Origin: a virus
Direction: 5' to 3' (one strand)
Length of the DNA stretch: 51,191 bases
Virus record (IMG/VR): IMGVR_UViG_3300033153_012783
Coordinates: 1-51,191 of that record
The notes under the pieces were generated by a model. The model had not been told where the DNA came from and made no database searches. It saw only the letters and a list, made by a program, of their open reading frames with translations. The translations under genes were made by a program, and so were the position numbers. Shown in pieces: positions 1 through 8,870 of this stretch (position 1 is the stretch's first letter; every line of letters begins with the position of its first letter).

Positions 1-114
1 CAGCCTTACGCAGGTTCTGTATCGGGTGATATCGCCGGTACGGGCGCTGAGACCATGCAGAATATCTACCAATATTCGAAATATGCTGCCGCCCAGGAAC
101 AGGCTACGATCTCC
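1..114. repeat. Assembly overlap, left copy (identical to 51078-51191)
   Basis: Bases 1-114 are identical to the final 114 bases. Because one coding frame runs through the overlap unbroken, this is best read as the redundant end of a circular assembly, not a biological terminal repeat. It implies a circular or circularly permuted genome of 51,077 bp. Confidence 0.95.
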
Positions 115-891
115 ATTCAGGGACCTGGTACAGCGGATGCCGGCACAGAGGGTCGGTTCTATCGTAAATTGAAAGATGCCTATGCCGAGGTCAAGCCTGG
201 TAACCCATTTGGTGTGTATACGGGCTCAATGGCGTTTGGTCAGGGTTGGTTTTTGGATACGGGTTATGTGGCATCAGCCAATATTCGTGACTTCACGGTT
301 GTTGATGATAACGGCGTAACCCGATCACCACCTAACCTGCAATCACTTTCGATTACGGGTGCGGCGGTTGATTGGCGCTTAGCGGCATTCCGGTCAACTG
401 GTGCTGGATTGACCCCTATTCTTAGAAATGAATTTGATGTGGGTGTTGTGGGTAGTGGTAATAACCAAGCAGCAGATTCTACGATTTTGATTGGAGCAAA
501 CACCCGCACAGTATCTCCAACGCCTGCAGATGTGCCTGATACTGGCGTTTTGTATGCTCTTGATCCCAATGACACGGGGAATTATTTGCAGTTCCCTTAT
601 AGTTCGGTAAATCGGACAACCAACGTGTTCACACTAGCCTCTGGAACCATTGGTGATGTGACGGGCGCGGTTGATCTGACGCTGGATGATAATGTACATG
701 TAGCATTCATTCGTGATACAGCTTCTGGCTCGTCATTATCGAACACCATTCAATATCTGGCCGACATCCCGATTGTTTATAAAGCCCGTTTGAAAGGATT
801 TAAACCGTTTAGAGGTACGGGTACATTCTCCAGCACAGGGGCCACACTGCCGGTTAACCAACAGCCTGATACCATCGTCGACCTGCCGTAA
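1..891 (+). CDS. Large fibrous virion protein, C-terminal part (continues from 48885 across the circle)
   Basis: The frame is open from base 1 and is the continuation of the gene that starts at 48885; the two segments join in frame through the 114-bp end overlap and give a protein of 1027 residues. The ATG at 55 is only an internal methionine. The segment is rich in Gly, Thr, Ser, Asp and Asn and lacks long hydrophobic or coiled-coil stretches, as expected of beta-rich structural proteins. The last 38 residues (core RLKGFKPFRGTGTFSSTG, ending TIVDLP) closely match the C-terminus of the gene at 46661-48874, so the two share a terminal domain. The role is not known. The position between terminase and portal suggests a head fibre, decoration or other structural protein. 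Confidence 0.8.
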   Translation, partial: QPYAGSVSGDIAGTGAETMQNIYQYSKYAAAQEQATISIQGPGTADAGTEGRFYRKLKDAYAEVKPGNPFGVYTGSMAFGQGWFLDTGYVASANIRDFTVVDDNGVTRSPPNLQSLSITGAAVDWRLAAFRSTGAGLTPILRNEFDVGVVGSGNNQAADSTILIGANTRTVSPTPADVPDTGVLYALDPNDTGNYLQFPYSSVNRTTNVFTLASGTIGDVTGAVDLTLDDNVHVAFIRDTASGSSLSNTIQYLADIPIVYKARLKGFKPFRGTGTFSSTGATLPVNQQPDTIVDLP

Positions 892-2486
892 TGGCGGAAC
901 GCTCAGATATAACGGTGGACTGGGGCATCTCTCCGCGTCTTGCGGAGGTTGCCCTACCATCCACTGAGCTCGCGACGCAAGATGCGCACGATACATTCAA
1001 TTCCAACACCCTTCAGCCTGGAATGGCCGATGCCTCATTGGAAAACATTGATGATGAACCAATTATCGCCTCTGCTGGCAAAGAGGACCTGGGAGGCGGA
1101 ACATCAGTTGGCATCACGGCCACTTTGCTTGATATGCAGATTGCGTTTGAACGTACTGCATCAAGATCATCCGGAGCGGTAACCACAGCAGATTCTGCTG
1201 GTGAGTTACTTATCGATAATTTGGCTGATTTCGTCACTGAAGGCGTGCAGCGTGGTGACTGGGTTATTAATTTTACCGATCAGTCAGTTTGCGAAGTTTT
1301 ATCTGTTGTCGATCTAAATACACTGAGAACCAGGGCTCTATCTGACGGCACTGATAATCAATTCGATATTGCTGATGTTTATAAAGTCTGGGAAGTATCT
1401 GAATGCAACCTGGTTGGCGGTAACTATGTGGCCGAAGATGATGCAGGCGACCCAATCAACCCACTTTTTACCACTTTTGGGCGCTTTGCAACGCGAACAT
1501 CTTCCTCTTCAGCCACATCAACCTCACAGGCACTTTTGGAGCACGGAACCTTCAATGGCGGTATTTATTGGGACGCTATTGGTGGGAAAAGCTCAATAAT
1601 CGAGGATACTGATGGCAATGAGGCAGAGCCGTTATTAAATCTCGATGATGTATTAACCCAGGCGGTTGATAAAGGATTCTCAAAGATATATGTGGTGTCA
1701 ACCACAGCCACGGTTGCGAGTACAGACGTAATCGATGGTTATCAGCTTTATGGTGAGGGCCCAACTCAAACACTGATAACTTTCGAGGCCGGCTGTTCTA
1801 CCGTTAAAACAACAATCAATGATGCTGAGATCGAAGGGGATGTCGAAGGGGCGCTCGAAGTCACTAATTGCCACATATCGCCTTTTACCGATGTCGGCAG
1901 CGCTGTGACAGAGACGGTGTTCAAGGATTGCGTCCTAAAACCAGATGCTACCAACACGATCAAGCTGGCCACGACTGCTACACAAACCATACATATCATT
2001 AATGCCAGGAGTGGTTCACCTGGTGATACTCCGATCACTATCGACGCGAATGGTGCATCGGCGGGTATAAGAATGAGTGGTTATGACGGTGGCGTATTGT
2101 TTAAAAACATTACAAACCCTCTACAAGACATATCGATAGGTACGACGGGTGGCCATGTCGCACTAGATCCTACCTGTACTGACGTTGGATCATTTGTTTA
2201 CCGTGGCGATACCAAGATGACAAACCTCTCGACGATCGTGCCGATAGATCAATCATCGTCAGCGTTAGTATGGGAGCAAGATAGTGGGTCGTTCCTTGTT
2301 AAGATCGTTAAAAACCTGAAAGAAATAATAAAGATATCGGGCGTTTGGTATTTGATCATCTATGATGATGGGGAGGTATCGGGCGGCACGGAAATATTGA
2401 GGAAAGCGCTAAAAGATTCTACAGGGGCAAATATCACTGACCTTGCAGCAGGCACATTGGCAGCGGAGCTAGAAAGTAGTGTTTAA
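891..2486 (+). CDS. Virion structural protein, probable beta-helical C-terminal part
   Basis: The start ATG overlaps the previous stop (TAATG), indicating translational coupling. Residues 1-80 contain a pattern I associate with conserved phage structural proteins (DWGISPRLAEVALPSTE, then GKEDLGGGTSVGIT and LLDMQIAFE). The middle, about 240-460, resembles a right-handed beta-helix: short strands with recurring Asn/Gly/Cys turns. No catalytic motif is evident, and the last 60 residues return to a globular composition. It is the third large protein in a row between terminase and portal, so it may act with the two upstream fibrous proteins in one appendage. It could instead be a head decoration protein. 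Confidence 0.65.
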   Translation: MAERSDITVDWGISPRLAEVALPSTELATQDAHDTFNSNTLQPGMADASLENIDDEPIIASAGKEDLGGGTSVGITATLLDMQIAFERTASRSSGAVTTADSAGELLIDNLADFVTEGVQRGDWVINFTDQSVCEVLSVVDLNTLRTRALSDGTDNQFDIADVYKVWEVSECNLVGGNYVAEDDAGDPINPLFTTFGRFATRTSSSSATSTSQALLEHGTFNGGIYWDAIGGKSSIIEDTDGNEAEPLLNLDDVLTQAVDKGFSKIYVVSTTATVASTDVIDGYQLYGEGPTQTLITFEAGCSTVKTTINDAEIEGDVEGALEVTNCHISPFTDVGSAVTETVFKDCVLKPDATNTIKLATTATQTIHIINARSGSPGDTPITIDANGASAGIRMSGYDGGVLFKNITNPLQDISIGTTGGHVALDPTCTDVGSFVYRGDTKMTNLSTIVPIDQSSSALVWEQDSGSFLVKIVKNLKEIIKISGVWYLIIYDDGEVSGGTEILRKALKDSTGANITDLAAGTLAAELESSV

Positions 2487-2637
2487 TATTCAGCCAGGTC
2501 AAGGATTAGGGTTCACTGCCAGCAAGCAAATAGCATTAGGGCTTGGGACGACTACCTTTATAGAAAAGATCATATTGAGAGTGGTTCAGTTTGGATTGCA
2601 CATAACCAAATGCGTGAGGTTTACCGTTGAATATTGA
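2479..2637 (+). CDS. Small phage protein, 52 aa, GTG start
   Basis: A GTG start overlaps the end of the previous gene by 8 bases and the frame runs to TGA at 2635. The N-terminus FNIQPGQGLGFTASKQIALG followed by LG is a pattern I recognise from short proteins near the structural modules of other phages, which is the main reason for calling it. There is no membrane segment and no known function. The start codon and the overlap imply coupled translation. It is too short for statistical confidence. Confidence 0.55.
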   Translation: MFNIQPGQGLGFTASKQIALGLGTTTFIEKIILRVVQFGLHITKCVRFTVEY

Positions 2638-2785
2638 AACATTGTTTTTTCAGGTTATGATAACCAGAGAGATTGTTGGCAATGTAATTGTGAATCAAGC
2701 GATAACTGAGCAAATATCATTGACTCAATTAATAGCAGAGACTGTATCTGTCACACAAGAATTAAATAGTGAGGTCAGAATATGA
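2627..2785 (+). CDS. Small hydrophilic protein, 52 aa, TTG start (or ATG at 2657)
   Basis: This frame overlaps the end of the 52-aa gene before it and the start of the gene after it (ATGA-type overlap at 2782), fitting the tightly coupled array. The product ends in a Gln/Thr/Val-rich helical stretch (ITEQISLTQLIAETVSVTQE). The TTG start is inferred; ATG at 2657 would give 42 residues. I recognise no family. The overlap geometry on both sides is the main support. Confidence 0.4.
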   Translation: MNIETLFFQVMITREIVGNVIVNQAITEQISLTQLIAETVSVTQELNSEVRI

Positions 2786-3087
2786 GTGATATCTTTAAGG
2801 CCCAGACGCTCAAACTTGAATTCACTATTGTTGTCCAAGATGGTGCTGTCGTAGATTTATCAGCTGTTACCTCCTATGATTTGGAATTTAGAAAGCCTGA
2901 TGGCACTTGTGTTACCAAAACACCAAGCTTTGTGTCAGATGGTACGGATGGGAAAATACAATACACAACATTAACCACGGATCTTGATCAGGCAGGCTCC
3001 TGGTCAGTTCAATCCATTGTTATTGATGGGGCTAATGATTATCCGACAGAAACAGTGAGTTTTGTGGTCCAAGACCGTCTTTGCTAA
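2782..3087 (+). CDS. Small beta-sandwich-like virion or assembly protein
   Basis: The 101-residue product starts at ATG after GAGGTCAGAAT. Its pattern of alternating beta strands (TLKLEFTIVV, YDLEFRKPDG, GSWSVQSIVI, ETVSFVVQD) resembles the Ig-like, BppU-N-like proteins of about 100 residues often found near phage portal genes. No catalytic residues are seen. It lies directly upstream of the portal. A structural or accessory role in the head-neck region is inferred from shape and context only. Confidence 0.6.
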   Translation: MSDIFKAQTLKLEFTIVVQDGAVVDLSAVTSYDLEFRKPDGTCVTKTPSFVSDGTDGKIQYTTLTTDLDQAGSWSVQSIVIDGANDYPTETVSFVVQDRLC

Positions 3088-3104
3088 GTAACCAGGATAA
3101 CTTA

Positions 3105-4412
3105 ATGGCAAAATTCAAATTACAATGGCCTATTAAGTTAGGCGGCCATCGCACCGAGAAAAAAGCAGCACTAGGTACCAGTGATGCGCTCGGTAAATTC
3201 ATGATGTTTGGTGTGACGGGTGCTGAAACGCCATCATCGGCATTAAATCTTTATAAAGCATCCTCCGCTGTCAGCAATCCAGTCAATAGAGTAGCCGAGT
3301 CTTTTGCCAGCCTGGATCCTGTCATTGAAGAAAATGGCAAAATAATCAAAGATCATCCGGTATTGGAATTATTGAGAAACCCATCACCATACTACGATGA
3401 TGTACTTTTCCTTGAAACACTCGCCAAACATTACCTGGTAACCAATGAATCCGAGATTGTGGCCATCGGTAATATCAATCGACCACCACTGGAACTGCAG
3501 CCCATCAGCCCCGCCAATGTCTCCATCGTTGAGGGTCACAATGGTCTGGCGCAATCAATGGATATTTCGGGTAATACGTTGTCTGGCCAGTATATTCTTG
3601 AACTAAAAAGAAATAATGCCCGTTATTTATCAGGAAGCCTAAGAGAACTCAAACAAATCAGGGGATTTTCAGCCAATGGAAATTCGTTATTGCGCGGTCA
3701 GTCGTTGTTGGTACCAGCTGCAAAGGAAGCCAGGCAGCACATTCTCGGCAATGATCATAATGTCAGCTTGCTGGAAAAAGGTGGCCGGTTAAGCGCCGTA
3801 TTCCATTTCGATCAAGATTTGAATGATGATGATTTTAATGAAACCCGTGACCGGGTACGTGATCAATACGGTGGCGCCAGTAAAGCCGGTGAAATTGGAG
3901 TGACGGCCGGCGGCAAGATGAAAATCAACGAAATGGGCGTCAATAATAAGGATATGGATTATGTGAAGCTGCATGCTATGGCACAACAGGCGGTCGCTAT
4001 GCAGTACAAGGTTCCGTTGCCACTGATCACGATAGTTGCAGCCACATTCAATAATTACAAAGAGGCCAAACTGGCTCTGTACGATGATGCTGTATTGCCA
4101 CTGGCTGATCGCATATTTGGTGGACTGACATCGTTCCTGATGCCAAGGTATGGCCTTGATCCATCAAAGGTTCGCATTACTTACGATATCGATACGATTA
4201 CCGCCCTGGCTGTGCGCCGGAATGAAGAATTGAAGCTGAGAAAAGAACTGGGTGTCGAATCTGATAATGAATTGCGCACACTGATTGGCCGTGAGCCATA
4301 CGAAGGCGGCAATGTAATTCATAAACCAGCTAATTTGATTCCGGTTGGAAGCGATACCGATACCGACGATCTGGAGCCGGTAATTATTCGAAACCAGAAT
4401 GATGATGAATGA
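3105..4412 (+). CDS. Portal protein, HK97 family
   Basis: The 435-residue protein forms the dodecameric portal through which DNA enters and leaves the capsid. Family hallmarks are the N-terminal segment with SNPVNRVAESFASLDPV, HPVLELLRNPSPY, the central SLLVPAAKEARQHILGNDH region, and the C-terminal YKVPLPLITIVAATFNNYKEA helix pair typical of HK97-type portals. ATG at 3105 is preferred over TTG at 3081 because AGGAT lies about 7 bases upstream and the TTG would lie inside the previous gene. It is followed by minor head, protease and capsid genes in the usual order. Confidence 0.9.
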   Translation: MAKFKLQWPIKLGGHRTEKKAALGTSDALGKFMMFGVTGAETPSSALNLYKASSAVSNPVNRVAESFASLDPVIEENGKIIKDHPVLELLRNPSPYYDDVLFLETLAKHYLVTNESEIVAIGNINRPPLELQPISPANVSIVEGHNGLAQSMDISGNTLSGQYILELKRNNARYLSGSLRELKQIRGFSANGNSLLRGQSLLVPAAKEARQHILGNDHNVSLLEKGGRLSAVFHFDQDLNDDDFNETRDRVRDQYGGASKAGEIGVTAGGKMKINEMGVNNKDMDYVKLHAMAQQAVAMQYKVPLPLITIVAATFNNYKEAKLALYDDAVLPLADRIFGGLTSFLMPRYGLDPSKVRITYDIDTITALAVRRNEELKLRKELGVESDNELRTLIGREPYEGGNVIHKPANLIPVGSDTDTDDLEPVIIRNQNDDE

Positions 4413-4428
4413 AAAAAGCGTTTAAAAA

Positions 4429-4441
4429 GGGGTAAATTATG
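4429..4441 (+). promoter_or_regulatory. Recurring ribosome-binding leader GGGGTAAATTATG, copy 1
   Basis: The exact 13-mer, including the start codon, also occurs at 8914-8926 and, on the minus strand, at 30676-30688. AGGGG provides the Shine-Dalgarno sequence. Confidence 0.6.
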
Positions 4442-4654
4442 GGATCAGGAATAGATATGGCGAGGGGTGATGCCCCAGAACACGCGGCAATGCTTGATGA
4501 TTTAAAGGATCAACTTCTGATCGTATTGATCAAACGATTGGGCGGTAAAATCACACTGCCGGTCGCTGAGGTTGATGATACCGGTCAAGATATGCTTTCC
4601 ATGAGCGTTGATCCTGAAAAAGGTTTTTATTTTGAGGTTATTAAAAAATCATGA
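4439..4654 (+). CDS. Small conserved-looking phage protein, 71 aa
   Basis: The start is fixed by the strong AAGGGG leader. The product has an acidic N-terminal helix (HAAMLDDLKDQLLIVLIKRL) followed by a short beta region (GGKITLPVAEVDD, GFYFEVIKK). Short proteins of this shape occur between portal and head-morphogenesis genes in other phages. I know no function. Its stop overlaps the next ATG (TCATGAG), which suggests translational coupling. Confidence 0.65.
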   Translation: MGSGIDMARGDAPEHAAMLDDLKDQLLIVLIKRLGGKITLPVAEVDDTGQDMLSMSVDPEKGFYFEVIKKS

Positions 4655-4968
4655 GCGATAAACCCAAAACATGCATGACAGACGGTAGCGAAATTGCGCC
4701 AGACCATCGCGATATCAAAGAAAATGGTCAGCAAAAAGGATATGTTGTTTTATGTCCTGAAGAACGTGCAAAAGGTTACGTCAGACCACTTCGATTAAGT
4801 TATGTACATAATAAATGTGGCGCATTGACAACAATGGCGCATTCAATAGCAGAAACCTATGCCAGAGATCCGAATTTCTATGGTGGGACTTTCTGTGTTG
4901 GATGCGGCGACCATTTTCCGCTGGATGAATTCGTATGGGACGGAACTGACGAAATTGTTGGATCATAA
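4651..4968 (+). CDS. Conserved phage protein with a Cys pair, 105 aa
   Basis: The C-terminal half carries a pattern I recognise from many phage structural clusters: AETYARDPNFYGGTF, CVGCGDHFPL, then FVWDGT and a terminal VGS. The CxxC pair and an earlier Cys at the HNKCG segment suggest a metal-binding site. No enzymatic function is known to me. Overlaps of 4 bp upstream and 1 bp downstream (TAATG) place it firmly in the portal/minor-head operon. Confidence 0.75.
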   Translation: MSDKPKTCMTDGSEIAPDHRDIKENGQQKGYVVLCPEERAKGYVRPLRLSYVHNKCGALTTMAHSIAETYARDPNFYGGTFCVGCGDHFPLDEFVWDGTDEIVGS

Positions 4969-5780
4969 TGCCCACCCCAGCCAAGGATCTGAATAATAAA
5001 TTAAAGCTCGAGGCCAAATTACGCCCGAAGATCAAGGCCTATAACGAGAAAATCCTTCTTGAGTTCAAACGACAATACAAATTCGATGGCAATATCCTTA
5101 ATGTATCCCGATTTAACGATGATCTGAATGCCATACTTGCAGACCATTACAAGGAAACATCGGAGATATTCGACGACAATATCGGGCCAGGCTTGCCGGC
5201 AGACGTTAAGCCGACCGAAGAAGATCGCCGTGATATCGAGGCCGCACTGGCAGCATACTTCCTGCTGCAATCAAAGGAACGATCATCTGGTATCAATAAC
5301 ACGACCCAGGGGGACCTCGATCGATCAATCGTTGAAGCCTCCCAGGATGAGTTGGCGCAAGGCCTTATCGGCCGTGAGTTTGTTATTGTTGTTGCTACAC
5401 TGGCAGCCGTATTTGCAGGCCGGAAGATTAACGGTAGAACAGAATCAATTATTCAGACAGAAACACAGTTTGCAGCCGAAACCGCGAAAGGCACTGAGGC
5501 CGAGATATTAAGCGGTCGAGAGCCATCCATTGTGGCGCCAAGCCGGGCAAAGAAAGCAATAAAAAAAACATGGGATACCGTGGGTGATAGCAAGGTGCGC
5601 GAGGCTCATCTTGTTGCTGATGGTCAAGAACAACTGATTTCAGACCCATTTATTGTAGGTGGCGAGAAATTGAGATGGCCAGGTGATACGTCGCTTGGCG
5701 CCAGTTTGGGAAATATTATTAATTGTCGCTGTGGTGCAAGCTATAATAAATCAGACATTATTGAATCGAGGCGATCATGA
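4968..5780 (+). CDS. Minor head protein, SPP1 gp7 / Mu gpF-like
   Basis: The 270-residue protein probably sits inside the procapsid near the portal and helps head morphogenesis or DNA ejection. The C-terminal third carries the family signature: a conserved His in EAHLVADGQEQ, then FIVGGEKLRWPGD, and the closing NIINCRCGASY (the N..CRC motif). The N-terminal 150 residues are helical and charged. The gene starts at a TAATG overlap and ends overlapping the protease gene by 4 bp. Portal, minor head protein and protease appear in canonical order. Confidence 0.85.
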   Translation: MPTPAKDLNNKLKLEAKLRPKIKAYNEKILLEFKRQYKFDGNILNVSRFNDDLNAILADHYKETSEIFDDNIGPGLPADVKPTEEDRRDIEAALAAYFLLQSKERSSGINNTTQGDLDRSIVEASQDELAQGLIGREFVIVVATLAAVFAGRKINGRTESIIQTETQFAAETAKGTEAEILSGREPSIVAPSRAKKAIKKTWDTVGDSKVREAHLVADGQEQLISDPFIVGGEKLRWPGDTSLGASLGNIINCRCGASYNKSDIIESRRS

Positions 5781-7072
5781 CCCACTATCACGAAATGCCT
5801 GATGGAAGTAAAACAGGCAACTCCATCATTGACGAAGAAAACCCATCCAAGCATTATCATATGCTCAACGGTGTTAAATCATCAATCGAAGATAATAGTG
5901 ATACCCATACTCACACCATCGATGGCCAATTAACTGGTAAAATGATTGAAACAGACGATTCCCATAAGAGGACTGATCCAATGAATTTAGAAACCAAGCG
6001 GCTTGGCGGTGTTTTAATCAGCGTTAAAGAAACAGAACGTGCCGGGGTCAAAATTGGCATCGTCGAAGGTTATATCGCCACCTGGGATATCGATCGCGGT
6101 GACTGGATGGGCGTTAAAGACCAATTTGTTAAAGGCTGCTTCCGTGAATCCATCGCTGATCATCTAAAGCGTGGCCGACAGGTACGATTCAAAGATCATC
6201 ATGGCCGCACTATTGGTGGTTTCCCGATTGATACCGTCAGAGAAGATGATCGAGGCCTATTCGGTATCGCTGAAATTAATCTTGATGTGCAGCAAGGGCG
6301 CGAAGCCTATGCCCTAGCACTGCAGGGTGTATTGGTTGAATTCTCGATCGGTTTCTCTGTTGATGAATTCAGCATGGACGATGAACTGAGGGTTATCACC
6401 AAAGCAACCATATGGGAGGGCTCAATTGTTGATGAGCCAATGAATCCGGCTGCTGTCGTTACCTCTGTGAAATCCGTTGTGCCTTATCAGGACCTGCCAT
6501 TAGCCGATAAAAACCGTTCATGGAATGCCAGTGCCGCCATTGAAAGAGTGAAAGAATTCACCGACTCAGATGAGGCGCCAACCATTAACTATAAAAGCTC
6601 ATTTCTTCAGTATGACAAAGACCATGATGAGACATTTTCCGCCTATAAATTGCCCATTGCTGATGTAATCGATGGAAAATTACGCGCGGTCCCAAATGGT
6701 ATATTCGCAGCCGCCGAATCAATCAAAAGCGGTAATATGGATATACCGGAAGCTGATCGCCCTGGCGTCATTCGTCATATTGAGAAATATTATGCAAAAA
6801 TGGATTTGCCATCACCTTTTGAGGAAGATGATAAGCAGTATTTTATTGCCGACGATGTTGAGAAGATGGATGTTCGAACACTTGAAAAAGCTCTGCGAAA
6901 GACAGGATGTTTCAGCAAATCCGCTGGAAAAATGTTGGCCAAGAGATTGGCGGCTTCACCAAATGTTGACGATGAAGATGATTTGAACAATACTCAGCCT
7001 GAAAGCAAAACTTTTAAAGAAATTATTGATGATCTTAATGGCATAACGAAGTCATTAGCACCATCAGAATAA
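5777..7072 (+). CDS. Prohead maturation protease, HK97/U35 family, with His-rich N-terminus
   Basis: The 431-residue protein cleaves capsid and scaffold segments during head maturation. The protease domain spans about residues 78-235; the presumed catalytic His is in KDHHGRTIGG (141/142) and the Ser in EFSIGF (190). The C-terminal part, about 275-345, with AYKLPIADVIDGKLRAVP and IRHIEKYYAKMDL, is a segment seen with other phage proteases and may be scaffold-like. Residues 1-55 carry three His clusters (HYH, HYH, HTHT) spaced by DG turns, suggesting a metal-binding extension. An internal ATG at 5982 could give a shorter form without it. Confidence 0.88.
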   Translation: MTHYHEMPDGSKTGNSIIDEENPSKHYHMLNGVKSSIEDNSDTHTHTIDGQLTGKMIETDDSHKRTDPMNLETKRLGGVLISVKETERAGVKIGIVEGYIATWDIDRGDWMGVKDQFVKGCFRESIADHLKRGRQVRFKDHHGRTIGGFPIDTVREDDRGLFGIAEINLDVQQGREAYALALQGVLVEFSIGFSVDEFSMDDELRVITKATIWEGSIVDEPMNPAAVVTSVKSVVPYQDLPLADKNRSWNASAAIERVKEFTDSDEAPTINYKSSFLQYDKDHDETFSAYKLPIADVIDGKLRAVPNGIFAAAESIKSGNMDIPEADRPGVIRHIEKYYAKMDLPSPFEEDDKQYFIADDVEKMDVRTLEKALRKTGCFSKSAGKMLAKRLAASPNVDDEDDLNNTQPESKTFKEIIDDLNGITKSLAPSE

Positions 7073-7173
7073 TCCCCCCAGAGTGACGCGAGGTCATTTC
7101 TGTTGCTACGGCGAGAGGCCGATAGCGGTTTATTCCAACATAATCCGTTAACCTTTAAACAGGAGCAATAGTG

Positions 7174-8364
7174 ATGACTAAAGAAGTCACCATTCAAGAA
7201 GTCAAAGAGGCCGTTGGTGCCTTGCAGACGATGGTCGAGTCCAAAGCTGGCATTAACCAGGAAGTGCTCGATAAAATTAACACCACTCTTGATGCGCACG
7301 AAGTTAAAAATCAAGAACTCATTACCCAGCTAAAATCTGCTGAAGATAAAGAGACAGAATTCAAGGAACGTATGGATGTCCTTGAGACTGAACTCGCGCG
7401 CGCAGGCAGTACCGGTAAAAAGGATAATTACAAAGAGCAGCCTGAGTACAAGGCTCTGAACGAAATGGCCAAGATGGGCATTGAAGTTCTTAGCCAGGAA
7501 CATAAAGCATCGCTTCGCACTGATAATGATACCTCTGGCGGTTATCTTGTCCCGGTTGAAATGGACAATCTGATCACCAAGAAGATCATCGAGATCAGTG
7601 GTATTCGAGCCATTGCCCGGGTTCGTACTATCGGTAGCAAGTCTCTGGAAATGCCTATCCGTAACACCATCCCGAGTGCCACCTATGAAGGTGAATCTGA
7701 GGAAGGTGGCGATAGCCAGAGCGCTTACGATAACGAAACCATCACGGCATTCCGCCAGACTTTCACCACTCCCATTACCAAAGATATGCTGATGGATTCA
7801 GCCTTTGATATGGAAGCTGAGATTCTGGGTGATGCAGCCGAGGCCTTTGCCTCCGGTGAAGGTAATGGCTTTGTCGTTGGTACCGGTGCCAAGACTCCTG
7901 AAGGCTTCTTGGTTAATTCCGATGTCGTGGCAGCTGCCCGTAACACAACTTCATCCGGCACTATCGATCCAGAAGATGTCATTCTGCTGACCGGTGACCT
8001 GAAGGTTGGTTATGAGCCTGTCTACGTGATGAACCGCACCACATTGGCTTTCTTGCGTACTCTCAAGTCAACCACTGGTCAGTTCTTATGGCAGCCTGGC
8101 ATGAATGGCCCTGTGGCGAATACTTTGAACGGTTTCCCATATGTGCTGGCTCCCGATATGCCTGACATTGCAGCTAACTCGCTGTCCATCGCCTTTGGTG
8201 ATTTCCGCCGCGGTTATACCATTGTCGATCGTACCGGCATGAGCGTGATTCGTGATGAACTGACGTTGAAGAAAAAAGCCATCGTTGAATTCACCATGAA
8301 CCGCTGGAATACCGGTCAGGTCACGTTGCCAGAAGCCATCAAACTTCTGAAAACATTGCCTTAA
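7174..8364 (+). CDS. Major capsid protein, HK97 fold
   Basis: The 396-residue protein has a charged helical delta domain (about 1-95) acting as built-in scaffold, and a capsid domain from about 100 onward beginning near LRTDNDTSGGYLVPVEM, a typical mature N-terminal region. Other family features are IRAIARVRTIGSKSLEMPI, ETITAFRQTFTTPITKDML (E-loop/spine region), and the C-terminal FGDFRRGYTIVDRTGMSV. ATG at 7174 is placed 8 bases after AGGAG; GTG at 7171 is a possible alternative. A strong terminator follows. Confidence 0.93.
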   Translation: MTKEVTIQEVKEAVGALQTMVESKAGINQEVLDKINTTLDAHEVKNQELITQLKSAEDKETEFKERMDVLETELARAGSTGKKDNYKEQPEYKALNEMAKMGIEVLSQEHKASLRTDNDTSGGYLVPVEMDNLITKKIIEISGIRAIARVRTIGSKSLEMPIRNTIPSATYEGESEEGGDSQSAYDNETITAFRQTFTTPITKDMLMDSAFDMEAEILGDAAEAFASGEGNGFVVGTGAKTPEGFLVNSDVVAAARNTTSSGTIDPEDVILLTGDLKVGYEPVYVMNRTTLAFLRTLKSTTGQFLWQPGMNGPVANTLNGFPYVLAPDMPDIAANSLSIAFGDFRRGYTIVDRTGMSVIRDELTLKKKAIVEFTMNRWNTGQVTLPEAIKLLKTLP

Positions 8365-8373
8365 TAGTTAATT

Positions 8374-8399
8374 AGCGGGGTGTAAAAGCCCCGCTTTTT
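8374..8399 (+). terminator. Rho-independent terminator after capsid gene
   Basis: A 7-bp stem AGCGGGG/CCCCGCT (8374-8380 with 8389-8395) has an 8-base loop and is followed by TTTTT. It shares the core GGGGTGTAAAAGC with the hairpin at 8871-8902. Partial read-through would fit higher capsid expression. Confidence 0.85.
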
Positions 8400-8431
8400 A
8401 ACCCATCATTAATTTATAGAGGAATACGACG

Positions 8432-8842
8432 ATGGAATACGATCTTCATAACAACGTGAATGCGGCCATGGCTTTGAACGAGGCAGCAATTACAACCGAC
8501 ACGACAACTGTTGGTGAAATCATCGATACAGTTGGATACGAAAGCCTGGAATATATCCTTGCTTCCGGAACTATCACTGATGGCGCCTATGCATTGCTGC
8601 TAGAAGAAGGTGATGATTCAGGTCTTTCAGATGCCGTTGCTGTACCGGCTGATGAAATTCTGGGTGATTTGGTTGGCTTTGTAGCTGCTGATGACGATAC
8701 TGTTAAGCGCGTTGGTTCAGTTGGCAAAAAACGCTATCAACGCCTAAGCATTGTCTCCACCGGTACCACCACTGGCGCTGATTCAATCGGTGCTGTAGCG
8801 GTTCAGGGTCATCCAAAACACGGTGCTGTAGCTAATAATTAA
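8432..8842 (+). CDS. Small virion protein, probable head decoration or accessory protein
   Basis: The 136-residue product follows the capsid gene and is preceded by AGAGGAATACGACG. It is beta-rich with Gly/Thr/Ala turns (TTDTTTVGEIIDTVGYESLEY, GKKRYQRLSIVSTG, AVQGHPKHGAV). That pattern recurs in post-capsid genes of other phages, where the products are virion proteins. It is flanked by two terminators, so it forms its own short transcription segment with the capsid gene. Decoration is the favoured role but is inferred from location and size. Confidence 0.65.
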   Translation: MEYDLHNNVNAAMALNEAAITTDTTTVGEIIDTVGYESLEYILASGTITDGAYALLLEEGDDSGLSDAVAVPADEILGDLVGFVAADDDTVKRVGSVGKKRYQRLSIVSTGTTTGADSIGAVAVQGHPKHGAVANN

Positions 8843-8870
8843 AGATTAAGCTAATAATCTGCACCAAAAT

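Noticed and set aside
55-891. Independent 278-aa gene starting at ATG 55
   Set aside because: The frame is open from base 1 and joins in frame with the gene that starts at 48885 through the duplicated ends.
1576-2038. Minus-strand frames within the structural gene at 891-2486
   Set aside because: They are shadows of the coding strand with no start signals; the same applies to other antisense frames in late genes.
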